Assembly (NCBI RefSeq): GCF_900102185.1
Contig: NZ_LT629690.1
Coordinates: 1,054,001 to 1,118,000 of the forward strand
DNA from: Terriglobus roseus
GTDB lineage: Bacteria; Acidobacteriota; Terriglobia; Terriglobales; Acidobacteriaceae
DNA length: 64,000 nt
Direction of reading: 5' to 3'
Each line of letters begins with the position of its first letter. The first letter of the stretch is position 1. The position numbers were made by a program, and so were the translations under genes. The notes below the pieces were generated by a model that saw only the letters and a list, made by a program, of their open reading frames with translations, was not told where the DNA came from and searched no databases. Below, piece after piece: positions 52,615 to 61,172 of the stretch.

Positions 52615-53604
52615 ATGCATTGGCGCTTGTTCGGCTGCGTGCTTGTCTGCTGCGCGTTATTACACACGATCGTGCCTTCCAATGCGGTGGCGCAAACGGT
52701 CGATTGTCATCAGCATCTCTATAGTCCAGAGGCTGGCAAACGGTCCGGTCTCACCGATGGCATCAATGCAGAAGACCTGATCCGGGAACTCGATAAAGCT
52801 GGGATCAAACGGGCCGTCGCTTTATCGGCGGCTTATAGCCTCTCCAACCCGAATAAGCCAACCCTTGTGGACGAATATGCCAAGGTGAGGGCTGAAAACG
52901 ACTGGACGGCCGCCCAAGTTCACGCTCATTCCGATCGACTGACCGGATTCTGTAGTGTGAATCCACTTCGACCGTTTGCACTTGAAGAGATCGATCGCTG
53001 TGCGAAAGATCCAAATCTTCGTACCGGCCTTAAGTTGCACTTTGGCAATTCTGATGTGGACGTGGACAATCCGGAAGACCTTGCTAAGCTTCGCAAGGTG
53101 TTTCGAGAAGCAAACACGCATCGGATGGCGCTGATCGTACACATGCATGCCAATGTCGATCACCATCGGCCCTACGGCGCTCGAGAAGCCTTGATCTTTT
53201 TGCGCGAGATTCTACCACAAGCTCCCGATGTCACAGTTCAGATTGCGCATCTCGCCGGTGCCGGTGGCTATGACGATCCGGGAGATGATGATGCGCTTTC
53301 TGTCTTTATCGTGGCTCTCCAGCAAAACGACCCGCGCGTTCGAAATCTCTACTTCGATGTCTCCGGGCTCGCGATACCGGGTACCTGGGAAGATAAATCG
53401 GCACTTCTCGCGAAACGTCTCCGCCAGATTGGGCCAGATCGTCTCCTCTATGGCAGCGATGCCTCCGTGCCCGGGAACAGGCCTGCTGAAGCTCTCAAGC
53501 GCTGGCACCAACTACCACTCACTCAATCCGAGTTTCGGCGGATTGAGAGCCATATCCCTCCTTATCTGGGGCACCCTTCTGATCACGAGCCATCGCGGGA
53601 ATAG
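52615..53604 (+). CDS. Exported amidohydrolase (Amidohydro_2-like TIM barrel)
   Basis: About 329 residues from ATG 52615; a TTG two codons upstream is equally possible. Signal peptide (LFGCVLVCCALLHTIVPSNAVAQ). Metal-dependent barrel: VDCHQHLY (HxH at strand 1), TGLKLHFGNS, LIVHMHAN, VQIAHLAGAGG and LLYGSDASVPG (catalytic Asp). Such proteins include decarboxylases and lactone hydrolases; the substrate is open. Monocistronic. Confidence 0.85.
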   Translation: MHWRLFGCVLVCCALLHTIVPSNAVAQTVDCHQHLYSPEAGKRSGLTDGINAEDLIRELDKAGIKRAVALSAAYSLSNPNKPTLVDEYAKVRAENDWTAAQVHAHSDRLTGFCSVNPLRPFALEEIDRCAKDPNLRTGLKLHFGNSDVDVDNPEDLAKLRKVFREANTHRMALIVHMHANVDHHRPYGAREALIFLREILPQAPDVTVQIAHLAGAGGYDDPGDDDALSVFIVALQQNDPRVRNLYFDVSGLAIPGTWEDKSALLAKRLRQIGPDRLLYGSDASVPGNRPAEALKRWHQLPLTQSEFRRIESHIPPYLGHPSDHEPSRE

Positions 53605-54109
53605 GACAGAAGCCAGTCCTCCCAACCGAGCGCGATCTTGCGTTCCATGGAGCGATGAATGCGACGACAAGGGCACAGCGCTCGGAACGGATAGATCATC
53701 GCGAGATAGTCTGGGTGGCCTAGTAGGGAAGAGAAGACTCCGAGCGGCGAAAGCAAAAGATTGATGCTCCATTTCTCCATGGGCTCAGGACGGGGGGCAG
53801 GCTCCCACCTCTAAAGACTCTCGAGTGTCGGAACGTATGCAATCGACATGACAATCTGGAAACCCATCAAACCCACCCACGGACCTCAGCAACTACTTAG
53901 CGACGTTCGTGCGGCTGTCGAAACCTGGAATTCCTTTGCGGAGTAGGCTGGACTCTCTTCGAGGATGGCAGACGAAGTGGCTGTAGACTTCGGAATCGTT
54001 TGATGGCCAGCAGCCGGTTTTCGGCACGTTTGGCGAACCTCTTACTCACTCGTGTCACGCAACAAGTGCATACAAAATAGGTTTCCCACTCGCATCACGT
54101 GTGAAAGAC
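53605..54109. other. 505-bp region without a convincing gene
   Basis: A 65-codon frame on the minus strand (53583-53780) has protein-like composition (LLLSPLGVFSSLLGHPDY; MERKIALGWEDWLLSYSRDG) but no recognised family and overlaps the end of the amidohydrolase gene; it may be a gene remnant. The rest shows no repeats, RNA or clear signals. Confidence 0.4.
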
Positions 54110-54862
54110 CTAGGACACATTTTGGTATCGATTCGACAGGGAGATTCGTCGTCCCAGAGGAGCGGGCTTCCGACCTTGATGGTGCGGGAAAAACATCCAA
54201 GCGAGCACAACGCTCAGAGTTCCACTGATCAGTGCCCCGGTACGCGTCCCGCGTCGTTGTCTCGGGTTGAGAACAAGTGCACGGACAGCGAAGTGAGTGA
54301 ACTCCTCTTCGACACTCGCGTCGGAGGCTTTCATCTCTTTTAGCTTGTAGACATATTTCGCAATCGCGTAGCTGCGGGCCATGCCAAAGAGAATTTGAAA
54401 GGCAGCGGTCGGATCCATAGGGGCGATCTTTCCTTGCTTCTGCCTGCGTGCGATGTATTCAATCACTTCACGCTGCAATGTCTTTGGAAGGTGACATGCA
54501 CGGTCCGCTTCTTCGTGGTAACCCTCGAGGATGGCGAACAGAACCAGTCGTTGCATGACAGGCTCCACGCGGTAGGCCTCAATCACGTAAGAGATCAACT
54601 TCCGAAACAGGTCCGTGTCCGCATTGCGGCGCATACAGTCGCGGATGTCATCATGCCAGCCGTCTCTACGCGATCGCTCTACGTAGTCGTGAATGACCGC
54701 GCGATAAAGGGCCTCTTTATTTTCAAAATGCTTGAAGATGAGCGCTTCATTGATCCCCGCGGCTGTGGAGATCTCTTTCGTCGTAGTGCCGCTAAATCCC
54801 TTTTGTGAGAAGAGGGTTGTTGCTTCCTCGATAATTTGTGCGCGTCTTTCAGGGCCCTTCAT
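54110..54862 (-). CDS. TetR-family regulator with C-terminal membrane segment
   Basis: 250 residues. Typical TetR DNA-binding head: KGPERRAQIIEEATTLFSQKGF, TTTKEISTAAGINEALIFKHFENKEALYRAVI. A helical ligand domain follows to about residue 195. Unusually, residues 209-225 (GALISGTLSVVLAWMFF) form a good membrane helix flanked by Arg and by a basic tail, so the protein may sit at the membrane. Divergent from receptor 3 with 138 bp between starts and a palindromic operator in that gap. Confidence 0.88.
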   Translation of the reverse strand: MKGPERRAQIIEEATTLFSQKGFSGTTTKEISTAAGINEALIFKHFENKEALYRAVIHDYVERSRRDGWHDDIRDCMRRNADTDLFRKLISYVIEAYRVEPVMQRLVLFAILEGYHEEADRACHLPKTLQREVIEYIARRQKQGKIAPMDPTAAFQILFGMARSYAIAKYVYKLKEMKASDASVEEEFTHFAVRALVLNPRQRRGTRTGALISGTLSVVLAWMFFPHHQGRKPAPLGRRISLSNRYQNVS

Positions 54863-54931
54863 GTTTGTTATCCCTCAGCAGAACATAGAGACGGGAAGAC
54901 GTGCAATTCGATTACAGAAAAAAGTAAGTGT

Positions 54932-54954
54932 TTACTGAATTTATGATTCAGTAA
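54932..54954. promoter_or_regulatory. Candidate TetR operator
   Basis: Perfect inverted repeat TTACTGAAT-TTATG-ATTCAGTAA, 9-bp arms and 5-bp spacer, 70 bp before the TetR start and 46 bp before the receptor start. Size and symmetry are typical of TetR operators. TATGAT at 54942-54947 inside it could be a -10 box for the receptor gene. Confidence 0.7.
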
Positions 54955-55000
54955 CGATGACGACACCTTTGGTTTATCGAACGACTTTAGGGTCGCCCTC

Positions 55001-58000
55001 ATGCGCAAAATACTTCCTTTGCTGGTCTGCCTTACATCTCTTCCAGTTGCAGCTCGTGCTCAGTTCGACACGGGCGCGGTGTTGGGAATCGTATCCGACG
55101 AAACCAAGCTTCCCATTTCTGACGTGAAGATTACTCTCGAAGATGTCACTCGTGGAACCCGCTCCGCGATTACGTCCGGTACAAACGGTGCCTTTCAGTT
55201 TCCTTCTGTCCCAATTGGCCGCTACCACATTCGTACGCAACATGCTGGGTTTGGCGAACAGGTTAGCCAGGACTTCGATCTCACGCTCGGTGCCCGTCTG
55301 CGTATCGACTTTGAGCTTCACCCGGAGCAGGTCAGCACTGTTGTGGAGGTGATGGCAGATGTGCCGCTTCTCCAGACAGAGAATTCGGATCGCGGTCAGA
55401 CGATCAATGCGGCCCAGATTAGGGAGCTTCCGCTCAACGGCCGCTATTACTCTGACCTGGTCTTGCTGGGAACCGGCGTTATGCGTTCGCCGAGTTCCTA
55501 CGGCTCCAGCAGTTCCTTCCGAGAAGGCTCGTTTAACGTGAACGGTCTGCGCAGCACGACCAACAACTTCGTTCTGGATGGCCTGGACAACAACTACTTC
55601 GGCACCTCCAACCAGGGCTTTGCCAATCAAGTGGTGCAGCCGCCGCCGGATGCGATCGCTGAGTTTCGGCTCATCACGAACAATCAGCCTGCGGAATACG
55701 GACGCAGTGGCGGCGGCACCATCATTGCGAGCCTTCGTAGCGGTACAAATCAGTTCCACGGCAATGTGTGGGAATTCATTCGTAACACCGAATTCAATGC
55801 CAACGGATACTTTAAGGCTGCTACTGGCAAGCCACGTTTGAATCGGAATCAGTTCGGCTTCACCTTCGGCGGTCCTATCTGGAAAGACAAGACGTTTTTC
55901 TTCACCGACTATGAAGGCTATCGCGAGGTCTCATCGACTGTAGCATCGGCCACGTTGCCCACAGTGGCACAGCGCCTTGGAGCGCTTGGCGTACCTGTCC
56001 GTAACCCGTATACCGGCACGTTGTACGCGGACGGGCGCATCCCCTCCACGGACATCATTCGTTTTGCCAGCACGGTTCTGGCAGCTCTGCCTGCTCCTAC
56101 GTCCGCAACCAGTGGCGCAAACTATACCGGCTTGTACAGGATCACCGATAAACGCAACAAGGGTGATATCCGCATTGATCACTACTTCTCACAGAAGATT
56201 CGTATCTTCGGCCGCTATGATCAGAGCGCATTCAATGTCTTCGACCCGGGATTGATTACCGGCTTGGCAGGCGGTGGTGGTAATGGCAATCAGATCGTTC
56301 CGATCAAGGCTGCGGCTGGTGGACTCACCTGGACCTTAAGCGAGCGTACATTGGTCGACTTTGGATTTGGATTCTCCCAATCGGATGCAGGCAAGAGCCC
56401 GCCGTTGGCGGGTGGTCCCAGCATGCTGGAACTTTTCGGCATTCCAGGATTGCCTACGGACCCCGCATATACTGGCGGCATCTCGTCCGAGACACTCATC
56501 GGATTCAGTGCTTTGGGACGCCAGGCTACCAGCCCGCAGTTCCAGCACCCTACGCTGTATGACCCGAAGGTCAACTTCACGCACATCCTTGGCACACACA
56601 CGCTGAAGGTAGGCGCAGAGTATCAGTGGTTGGGTGTGAGAACGCTTGATGTTAACCCGATCCTTGGACGTGACGTCTATTCCGCAATCTTCTCTGCGCC
56701 TGCGGTGGGCACGATTCTTCCGAATGGGACGACGGTTACTGCAGCACAGATCAATGCCAACCAGGCTTTGTATAGCCTTGCTGACTTCCTATACGGTGCA
56801 CGCAACCAGTATCAGCTTGTCAATCCTGGCTACGTCAACCATCGTCAGCAGGCCACCTTCCTGTACGTGCAGGACGACTGGAAGCTGCGCAAGAATCTGA
56901 CAGTCAACCTTGGTCTGCGCTATGAGTTGGTGACGCCTTTCTACGAGAGAGACAATCTGCTTTCGAACTACGACCCAACCACAAACTCGATGCTCCTGGC
57001 GAAGTCTGGTTCCATCTACGACCGCGCATTGGTCAACATGGACACAAACAACTTCGCGCCTCGCATTGGTGCTTCCTGGAGCGCAGACGCGAACACGGTG
57101 ATCCATGGTGGCTTCTCCATGGGCTACATCAATACGAACCGTACGGGCACCAGCTATCTTGCCTACAACGCTCCGCGATTCATCCTTGCTACGGTGACGC
57201 AGTCTGATCCGCGGGCGTCGTCGTTCCGCAACACCCAGCAGGGCTTTCCCGCGGACTTCACCTCCTCGTCCAGCTTCAATCCGCGTAATAGCACGGTGCA
57301 GTACATTCCGCGCGATACGCCTTCCGGCCAGGTCCAGAGCTACTATGTCTCGGTGCAGCGTCAGCTTCCATATCAATGGCTGGTTGACGTGGGGTACGTT
57401 GGCAATAACTCAAAGAATCTGATCATCATTAACGACATCAATCAGGCTCGTCCGAATGCAGTGAATGAAAACACCAACGTCGAACTGCGTCGGCCTAACC
57501 AGTCCTTCAGTTCGATTGCGGCAACTCTTCCGTACGGAACCTCGAACTACAACGGTCTCCAGATTCGCCTTGAAAAGCAGGCCTCCAAGGGCTTTTACTT
57601 CCTGAACAGCTTCACATGGTCTAAGACGATTGACATTGCAGCGCAGGCCTTTGACAGCAACAACGGCAACGGTACAAGCGTGCAGGATATTAATAATGTG
57701 CAGGCCGATCGTGGCATCTCCAACTACAACCGGCCGTTCAACAATGTGACCAGCGTCCTTTATGAGCTGCCCTTTGGTCACGGCCGGAGTTATCTTGCCA
57801 ATACCCCACGCGCAATTGACTATGTGTTGGGTGGCTGGGATCTGAACACGATCATCAACATGCGTTCGGGTGAGCCGTTCACCCTGTCCTACACTCCCAA
57901 TGCGCAGCAGCAGGTTGTTCCCGTGCTTTCGGTTTTGGGCCGCAACAGCTATCGTCCGAACGTAAGCGGTTCATTGCTTGCGCCGGCTGGATCGCGTACT

Positions 58001-58297
58001 CCGAGCAACTACCTTAATCGTGCCAATGTTAGTGTTCCGCTGTACTATAGCCCGTTCGGCAACTCGGGCCGCAACACAGTGCGCGGATATGCCTTTTACC
58101 AGACTGACCTCGGCATTTCAAAGCGATTCCCGATCACTGAACAGATTCGGGTACTCTTCCGTGCAGAAGCGTTCAACCTGTTCAACCGTTCCAACTTCAC
58201 CGCTCCAGATGGCAACATCTCGAATGCCACGTTTGGAGTCATCACCTCAACGTATCCTCCACGCCAGATGCAGTTCGCATTGAAGGTGCAATTCTAA
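55001..58297 (+). CDS. Oar-like TonB-dependent outer-membrane receptor 3
   Basis: 1098 residues. Signal peptide MRKILPLLVCLTSLPVAARA, then a carboxypeptidase-regulatory-like domain (AVLGIVSDETKLPISDVKIT). The plug follows (IRELPLNGRYYSDLVLLGTG; NGLRSTTNNFVLDGLDNNY; QPAEYGRSGGGTIIASLRSG), then a barrel with DWKLRKNLTVNLGLRYELV and an end MQFALKVQF. Regulated most likely by the divergent TetR. Its stop overlaps the ATG of the lipase-like gene (TAATG), so receptor and hydrolase are made together; the imported ligand may be a product or substrate of that hydrolase. Confidence 0.92.
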   Translation: MRKILPLLVCLTSLPVAARAQFDTGAVLGIVSDETKLPISDVKITLEDVTRGTRSAITSGTNGAFQFPSVPIGRYHIRTQHAGFGEQVSQDFDLTLGARLRIDFELHPEQVSTVVEVMADVPLLQTENSDRGQTINAAQIRELPLNGRYYSDLVLLGTGVMRSPSSYGSSSSFREGSFNVNGLRSTTNNFVLDGLDNNYFGTSNQGFANQVVQPPPDAIAEFRLITNNQPAEYGRSGGGTIIASLRSGTNQFHGNVWEFIRNTEFNANGYFKAATGKPRLNRNQFGFTFGGPIWKDKTFFFTDYEGYREVSSTVASATLPTVAQRLGALGVPVRNPYTGTLYADGRIPSTDIIRFASTVLAALPAPTSATSGANYTGLYRITDKRNKGDIRIDHYFSQKIRIFGRYDQSAFNVFDPGLITGLAGGGGNGNQIVPIKAAAGGLTWTLSERTLVDFGFGFSQSDAGKSPPLAGGPSMLELFGIPGLPTDPAYTGGISSETLIGFSALGRQATSPQFQHPTLYDPKVNFTHILGTHTLKVGAEYQWLGVRTLDVNPILGRDVYSAIFSAPAVGTILPNGTTVTAAQINANQALYSLADFLYGARNQYQLVNPGYVNHRQQATFLYVQDDWKLRKNLTVNLGLRYELVTPFYERDNLLSNYDPTTNSMLLAKSGSIYDRALVNMDTNNFAPRIGASWSADANTVIHGGFSMGYINTNRTGTSYLAYNAPRFILATVTQSDPRASSFRNTQQGFPADFTSSSSFNPRNSTVQYIPRDTPSGQVQSYYVSVQRQLPYQWLVDVGYVGNNSKNLIIINDINQARPNAVNENTNVELRRPNQSFSSIAATLPYGTSNYNGLQIRLEKQASKGFYFLNSFTWSKTIDIAAQAFDSNNGNGTSVQDINNVQADRGISNYNRPFNNVTSVLYELPFGHGRSYLANTPRAIDYVLGGWDLNTIINMRSGEPFTLSYTPNAQQQVVPVLSVLGRNSYRPNVSGSLLAPAGSRTPSNYLNRANVSVPLYYSPFGNSGRNTVRGYAFYQTDLGISKRFPITEQIRVLFRAEAFNLFNRSNFTAPDGNISNATFGVITSTYPPRQMQFALKVQF

Positions 58298-59652
58298 TGA
58301 TTCTGAATCAGAGAATCTTCTTTGTCGTGGCAGTAATGCTGTCGCTTGCTTCACTTCCGACCTTCGGGCAGAACATCGCCCCGAAGGCGGAAGGGAACTA
58401 CCCGATCGTCTTTGTTCACGGCAATGGTGACGATGCAGCGAAATGGGTAGGAACGATTTGGCTTTTTGAATCCAACGGCTATCCCAAAGATCGCCTCTAT
58501 GCGATTCGCTTTTCCAATCCTGTCGCTCGTACAGACGACAGCAAACCGGAAGCCAATCGTTCTTCCACAGTGGACGCAGCCTCAGAACTTAGCAGCTTTG
58601 TCACTCGCGTACTACTTGAGACTCACAGCCGCAAAGTCATCCTGATTGGCAGCAGCCGCGGTGGCCTTACCATTCGCAACTACATTCAAAACGGCGGCGG
58701 ACAGAGCAACGTTGCCGCGGCGATTCTTGCAGGCACGCCAAACCATGGAGTTCTTGTATCAACCGCCAACCTGAACGGAGAATTCAACGGAGGTGGACAC
58801 TTTCTGACTGCGCTGAACCATGCGAACGACGATGGCAGTGAAGTGGTGGATGGTGTGCGCTTTCTGACGCTGCGTAGCGACAAACTGGACAAATATGCAC
58901 AGCCCACAGGCGGTGCTTCTGGAGCGTCACAGGTGAGCACTGGTGTCACCTTCGAAGGTCCCGCATTGCGCGGCGCAACCAATGTTGTACTTCCCAATCT
59001 GGATCATCGAGAACTCGCGTTTGCACCGGCAGCATTTCGTGAGATGTTCCGCTTTGTTACTGGCACGGAGCCGAAGACGTTGATCGTGCAGCATGAGCAG
59101 ACGATTCAGATCTCCGGTACGGTGACAGGCTTTACTGGTGTTGCACCAACCAATCTGCCAATGCAGGGAGTTCACCTGAACATTTATCCCGTCAGCAAGG
59201 ACGGGGGTGACAGTGCCCCGAGCTATAGCATCACCACAGGTGCAGACGGGCAGTGGGGTCCCTTTACGGCCTCGTCGACTCAGGAATATTGCTTTGACCT
59301 GGAGTTCCAGGGACGTCACGTGCGCTATTTCAAGGCGCCTTTGTTACGCTCCACTGCGTTGCTAAACCTTCGCTTCCTTCCAGCACCACGCGACACAACC
59401 ACCCATACGGCAAATACTGCATTGCTGTTTATCGCAAGGCCAGAAGGCTACTTTTCGGCTGGGCGAGATCCGGTCACGCTCAACGGGAAGTCTGTGTCAG
59501 AAGAACCTCAAGGACTCCCCGTTCGGGACTCTTTCCTGCTTGGTCTGCCGGATATACAGGCAGTAAGTGTCACCCTGCGAGGGGAACACATCATTGCGCA
59601 GCCATCGAAAGACATCGCCAATGATTTACCCATCGTCGATTTTCTCTGGTGA
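58297..59652 (+). CDS. Exported lipase-like alpha/beta hydrolase
   Basis: 451 residues. Signal peptide ending TFGQ. The N-terminal alpha/beta-hydrolase domain has YPIVFVHGNGDDAAKW (oxyanion HG), VILIGSSRGGLTIRNYI with nucleophile Ser120 in GSSRG, AGTPNHGVL, and His237 in NLDHRELAF; Asp195 is a candidate acid. From about residue 265 a second beta-rich region follows (IQISGTVTGFTGVAPTNLPM; SYSITTGADGQWGPFTASS), resembling a binding or Ig-like domain. The start overlaps the receptor stop by one base. Likely cleaves lipids or polyesters outside the cytoplasm. Confidence 0.85.
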   Translation: MILNQRIFFVVAVMLSLASLPTFGQNIAPKAEGNYPIVFVHGNGDDAAKWVGTIWLFESNGYPKDRLYAIRFSNPVARTDDSKPEANRSSTVDAASELSSFVTRVLLETHSRKVILIGSSRGGLTIRNYIQNGGGQSNVAAAILAGTPNHGVLVSTANLNGEFNGGGHFLTALNHANDDGSEVVDGVRFLTLRSDKLDKYAQPTGGASGASQVSTGVTFEGPALRGATNVVLPNLDHRELAFAPAAFREMFRFVTGTEPKTLIVQHEQTIQISGTVTGFTGVAPTNLPMQGVHLNIYPVSKDGGDSAPSYSITTGADGQWGPFTASSTQEYCFDLEFQGRHVRYFKAPLLRSTALLNLRFLPAPRDTTTHTANTALLFIARPEGYFSAGRDPVTLNGKSVSEEPQGLPVRDSFLLGLPDIQAVSVTLRGEHIIAQPSKDIANDLPIVDFLW

Positions 59653-60031
59653 CAGAGAGCGGGGTCGCCTAGAGGCGAGCGATCTCACTTCTGCGAAAAC
59701 ACTTCGCCATGGCTAAGGCAGTCATGCGAGTTCTAGGTGTTCAAAGAGGTTTTAGGAAGGCCGGAGAAGTTCTGCGGAAAGGAAATTGGTTGCCCCCCAG
59801 GGATCCTCATACGTTGAGAGCAAAGGCATTACAGGTCAATCAACGTGCCGTACCCGTATTCGTACCCCTCTGCACGTCTTGTCGTGGCTCAAGAAGTTCT
59901 CATCTCTTCGCATCCGACCCGACGTAGATTATCAAGTCACAGGACATCACCCGCGCAATCTGCTAGTCGCTTGCCCGATGCCTTCCTGTGATCAAGAGAA
60001 ACTGCTGTAGACGTTCAGGGCTAACGCGGTT
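59653..60031. other. 379-bp region between convergent genes
   Basis: No gene supported: the few short frames lack family features or ribosome sites. Just after the lipase stop, CGCCT and AGGCG form a small hairpin around 59667-59678, without a T-run. Nothing else stands out. Confidence 0.45.
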
Positions 60032-61147
60032 TCATTGCGTATTGAGCTCACATCGACTGAAGATCTGTCGTTCAGAGTCGACATCGACAAGGTAGCTCTG
60101 CACGCGATGCGCAGACAGCTTTTCCCGTGTTTGCGCCTTGCCACTGCAGACTGCCTGAGCCTCGGCGATGATCGCAAGTGCGATGTCTTCCGGTCCTTCA
60201 CCGCCGATATCAAGACCGACCGGAGCGCTCACAACCTGGCAGCATTCTTCAATGGAAAGTCCGAGTCGAACCGCCGCGTCCCCCATGAGGAGCGAGCTGC
60301 GTTGACGCGAACCGAGAAGGCCCAAATATTTCGGACGTTTCGACAAAAGGGCGATTAAACAATCTCGGTCTTGTTCAAAGCTGTGAGTCATGATGACAGC
60401 AGCGTCATGATCACTGACTTCATGCAAGATCTCTTCTCGAGAGGAGGAGACCCTGACATGTCGTTCTGGAAATCGGTCAGCAGCCGCGAGGTGCGTCCGC
60501 CCGTCGACCACCGTAACATTCCAACCGAGAAGTGAGGCCATCGTCACAAGGGGCTTTGCGTCGTCACCGGCGCCAAAAATAAAGAGTCGTTGAGGTGGCT
60601 TCAGGTGTTCGCAGACAACGCCGTCGACTGTGAGCCGAGTGGGGCCAGAACTCTTGCGCTGAGCCTTCAGCACTTCCTCCTGTGAAAGTCCTGAACTTGC
60701 GAACAGTATTCTTCCGCCTCCATCAACGATGACTCGCCTCAGAGTGGTTGACGTTGACGGGAGCCATGTAACCACGAAACGTTCTTTGCCTCCGATGTGG
60801 TCTTCGAACGCGCGTAGTAGAGCTTTTCCTTCCTCTGAATCGAGCGGCTCAAGGAGTACATCGAGTACGCCGCCGCAGCCGAGCCCATACGGAACCTCCG
60901 ATGCGGTATCAAAGACCGTCGAATAACGTTTTATCGCTGCTCCATCTCGAACGAGCCAAGTTGCCTTTCGAACCAGGTCCGCTTCCAGGCATCCACCACT
61001 GATGCTGCCTTCGTAGGAGCCATCCTTGCACACCAACAAGCGGGCTCCGGGTTGGCGATAACTTGATCCACTGACATGAAAGAGTGTCGCGAGAACGGAG
61101 CCATCGCCACGCTGCCACCGATCGATGATCTGTCGACGCTCTCTCAT
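60032..61147 (-). CDS. XdhC/CoxI-family molybdenum-cofactor maturation protein
   Basis: 371 residues. N-terminal XdhC/CoxI domain (GSVLATLFHVSGSSYRQPGARLLV; GSISGGCLEADLVRKA with the conserved Cys) and C-terminal Rossmann domain (RLFIFGAGDDAKPLVTMASLLGWNVTVVDGR; VIMTHSFEQD; YLGLLGSRQR; GLDIGGEGPEDIALAIIAE). XdhC-type proteins bind and sulfurate molybdenum cofactor and insert it into the cognate hydroxylase. 25 bp after the molybdopterin subunit gene, in the position held by yagQ (paoD) in E. coli. Confidence 0.92.
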   Translation of the reverse strand: MRERRQIIDRWQRGDGSVLATLFHVSGSSYRQPGARLLVCKDGSYEGSISGGCLEADLVRKATWLVRDGAAIKRYSTVFDTASEVPYGLGCGGVLDVLLEPLDSEEGKALLRAFEDHIGGKERFVVTWLPSTSTTLRRVIVDGGGRILFASSGLSQEEVLKAQRKSSGPTRLTVDGVVCEHLKPPQRLFIFGAGDDAKPLVTMASLLGWNVTVVDGRTHLAAADRFPERHVRVSSSREEILHEVSDHDAAVIMTHSFEQDRDCLIALLSKRPKYLGLLGSRQRSSLLMGDAAVRLGLSIEECCQVVSAPVGLDIGGEGPEDIALAIIAEAQAVCSGKAQTREKLSAHRVQSYLVDVDSERQIFSRCELNTQ

Positions 61148-61172
61148 GTTCTAATAACCCTTCCTGGTTCTC

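Noticed and set aside
54974-55759. 261-codon minus-strand frame opposite receptor 3
   Set aside because: No features; the sense strand has signal peptide and receptor motifs.
60035-60358. 107-codon plus-strand frame at the end of the XdhC gene
   Set aside because: Antisense shadow of a well-defined family gene.
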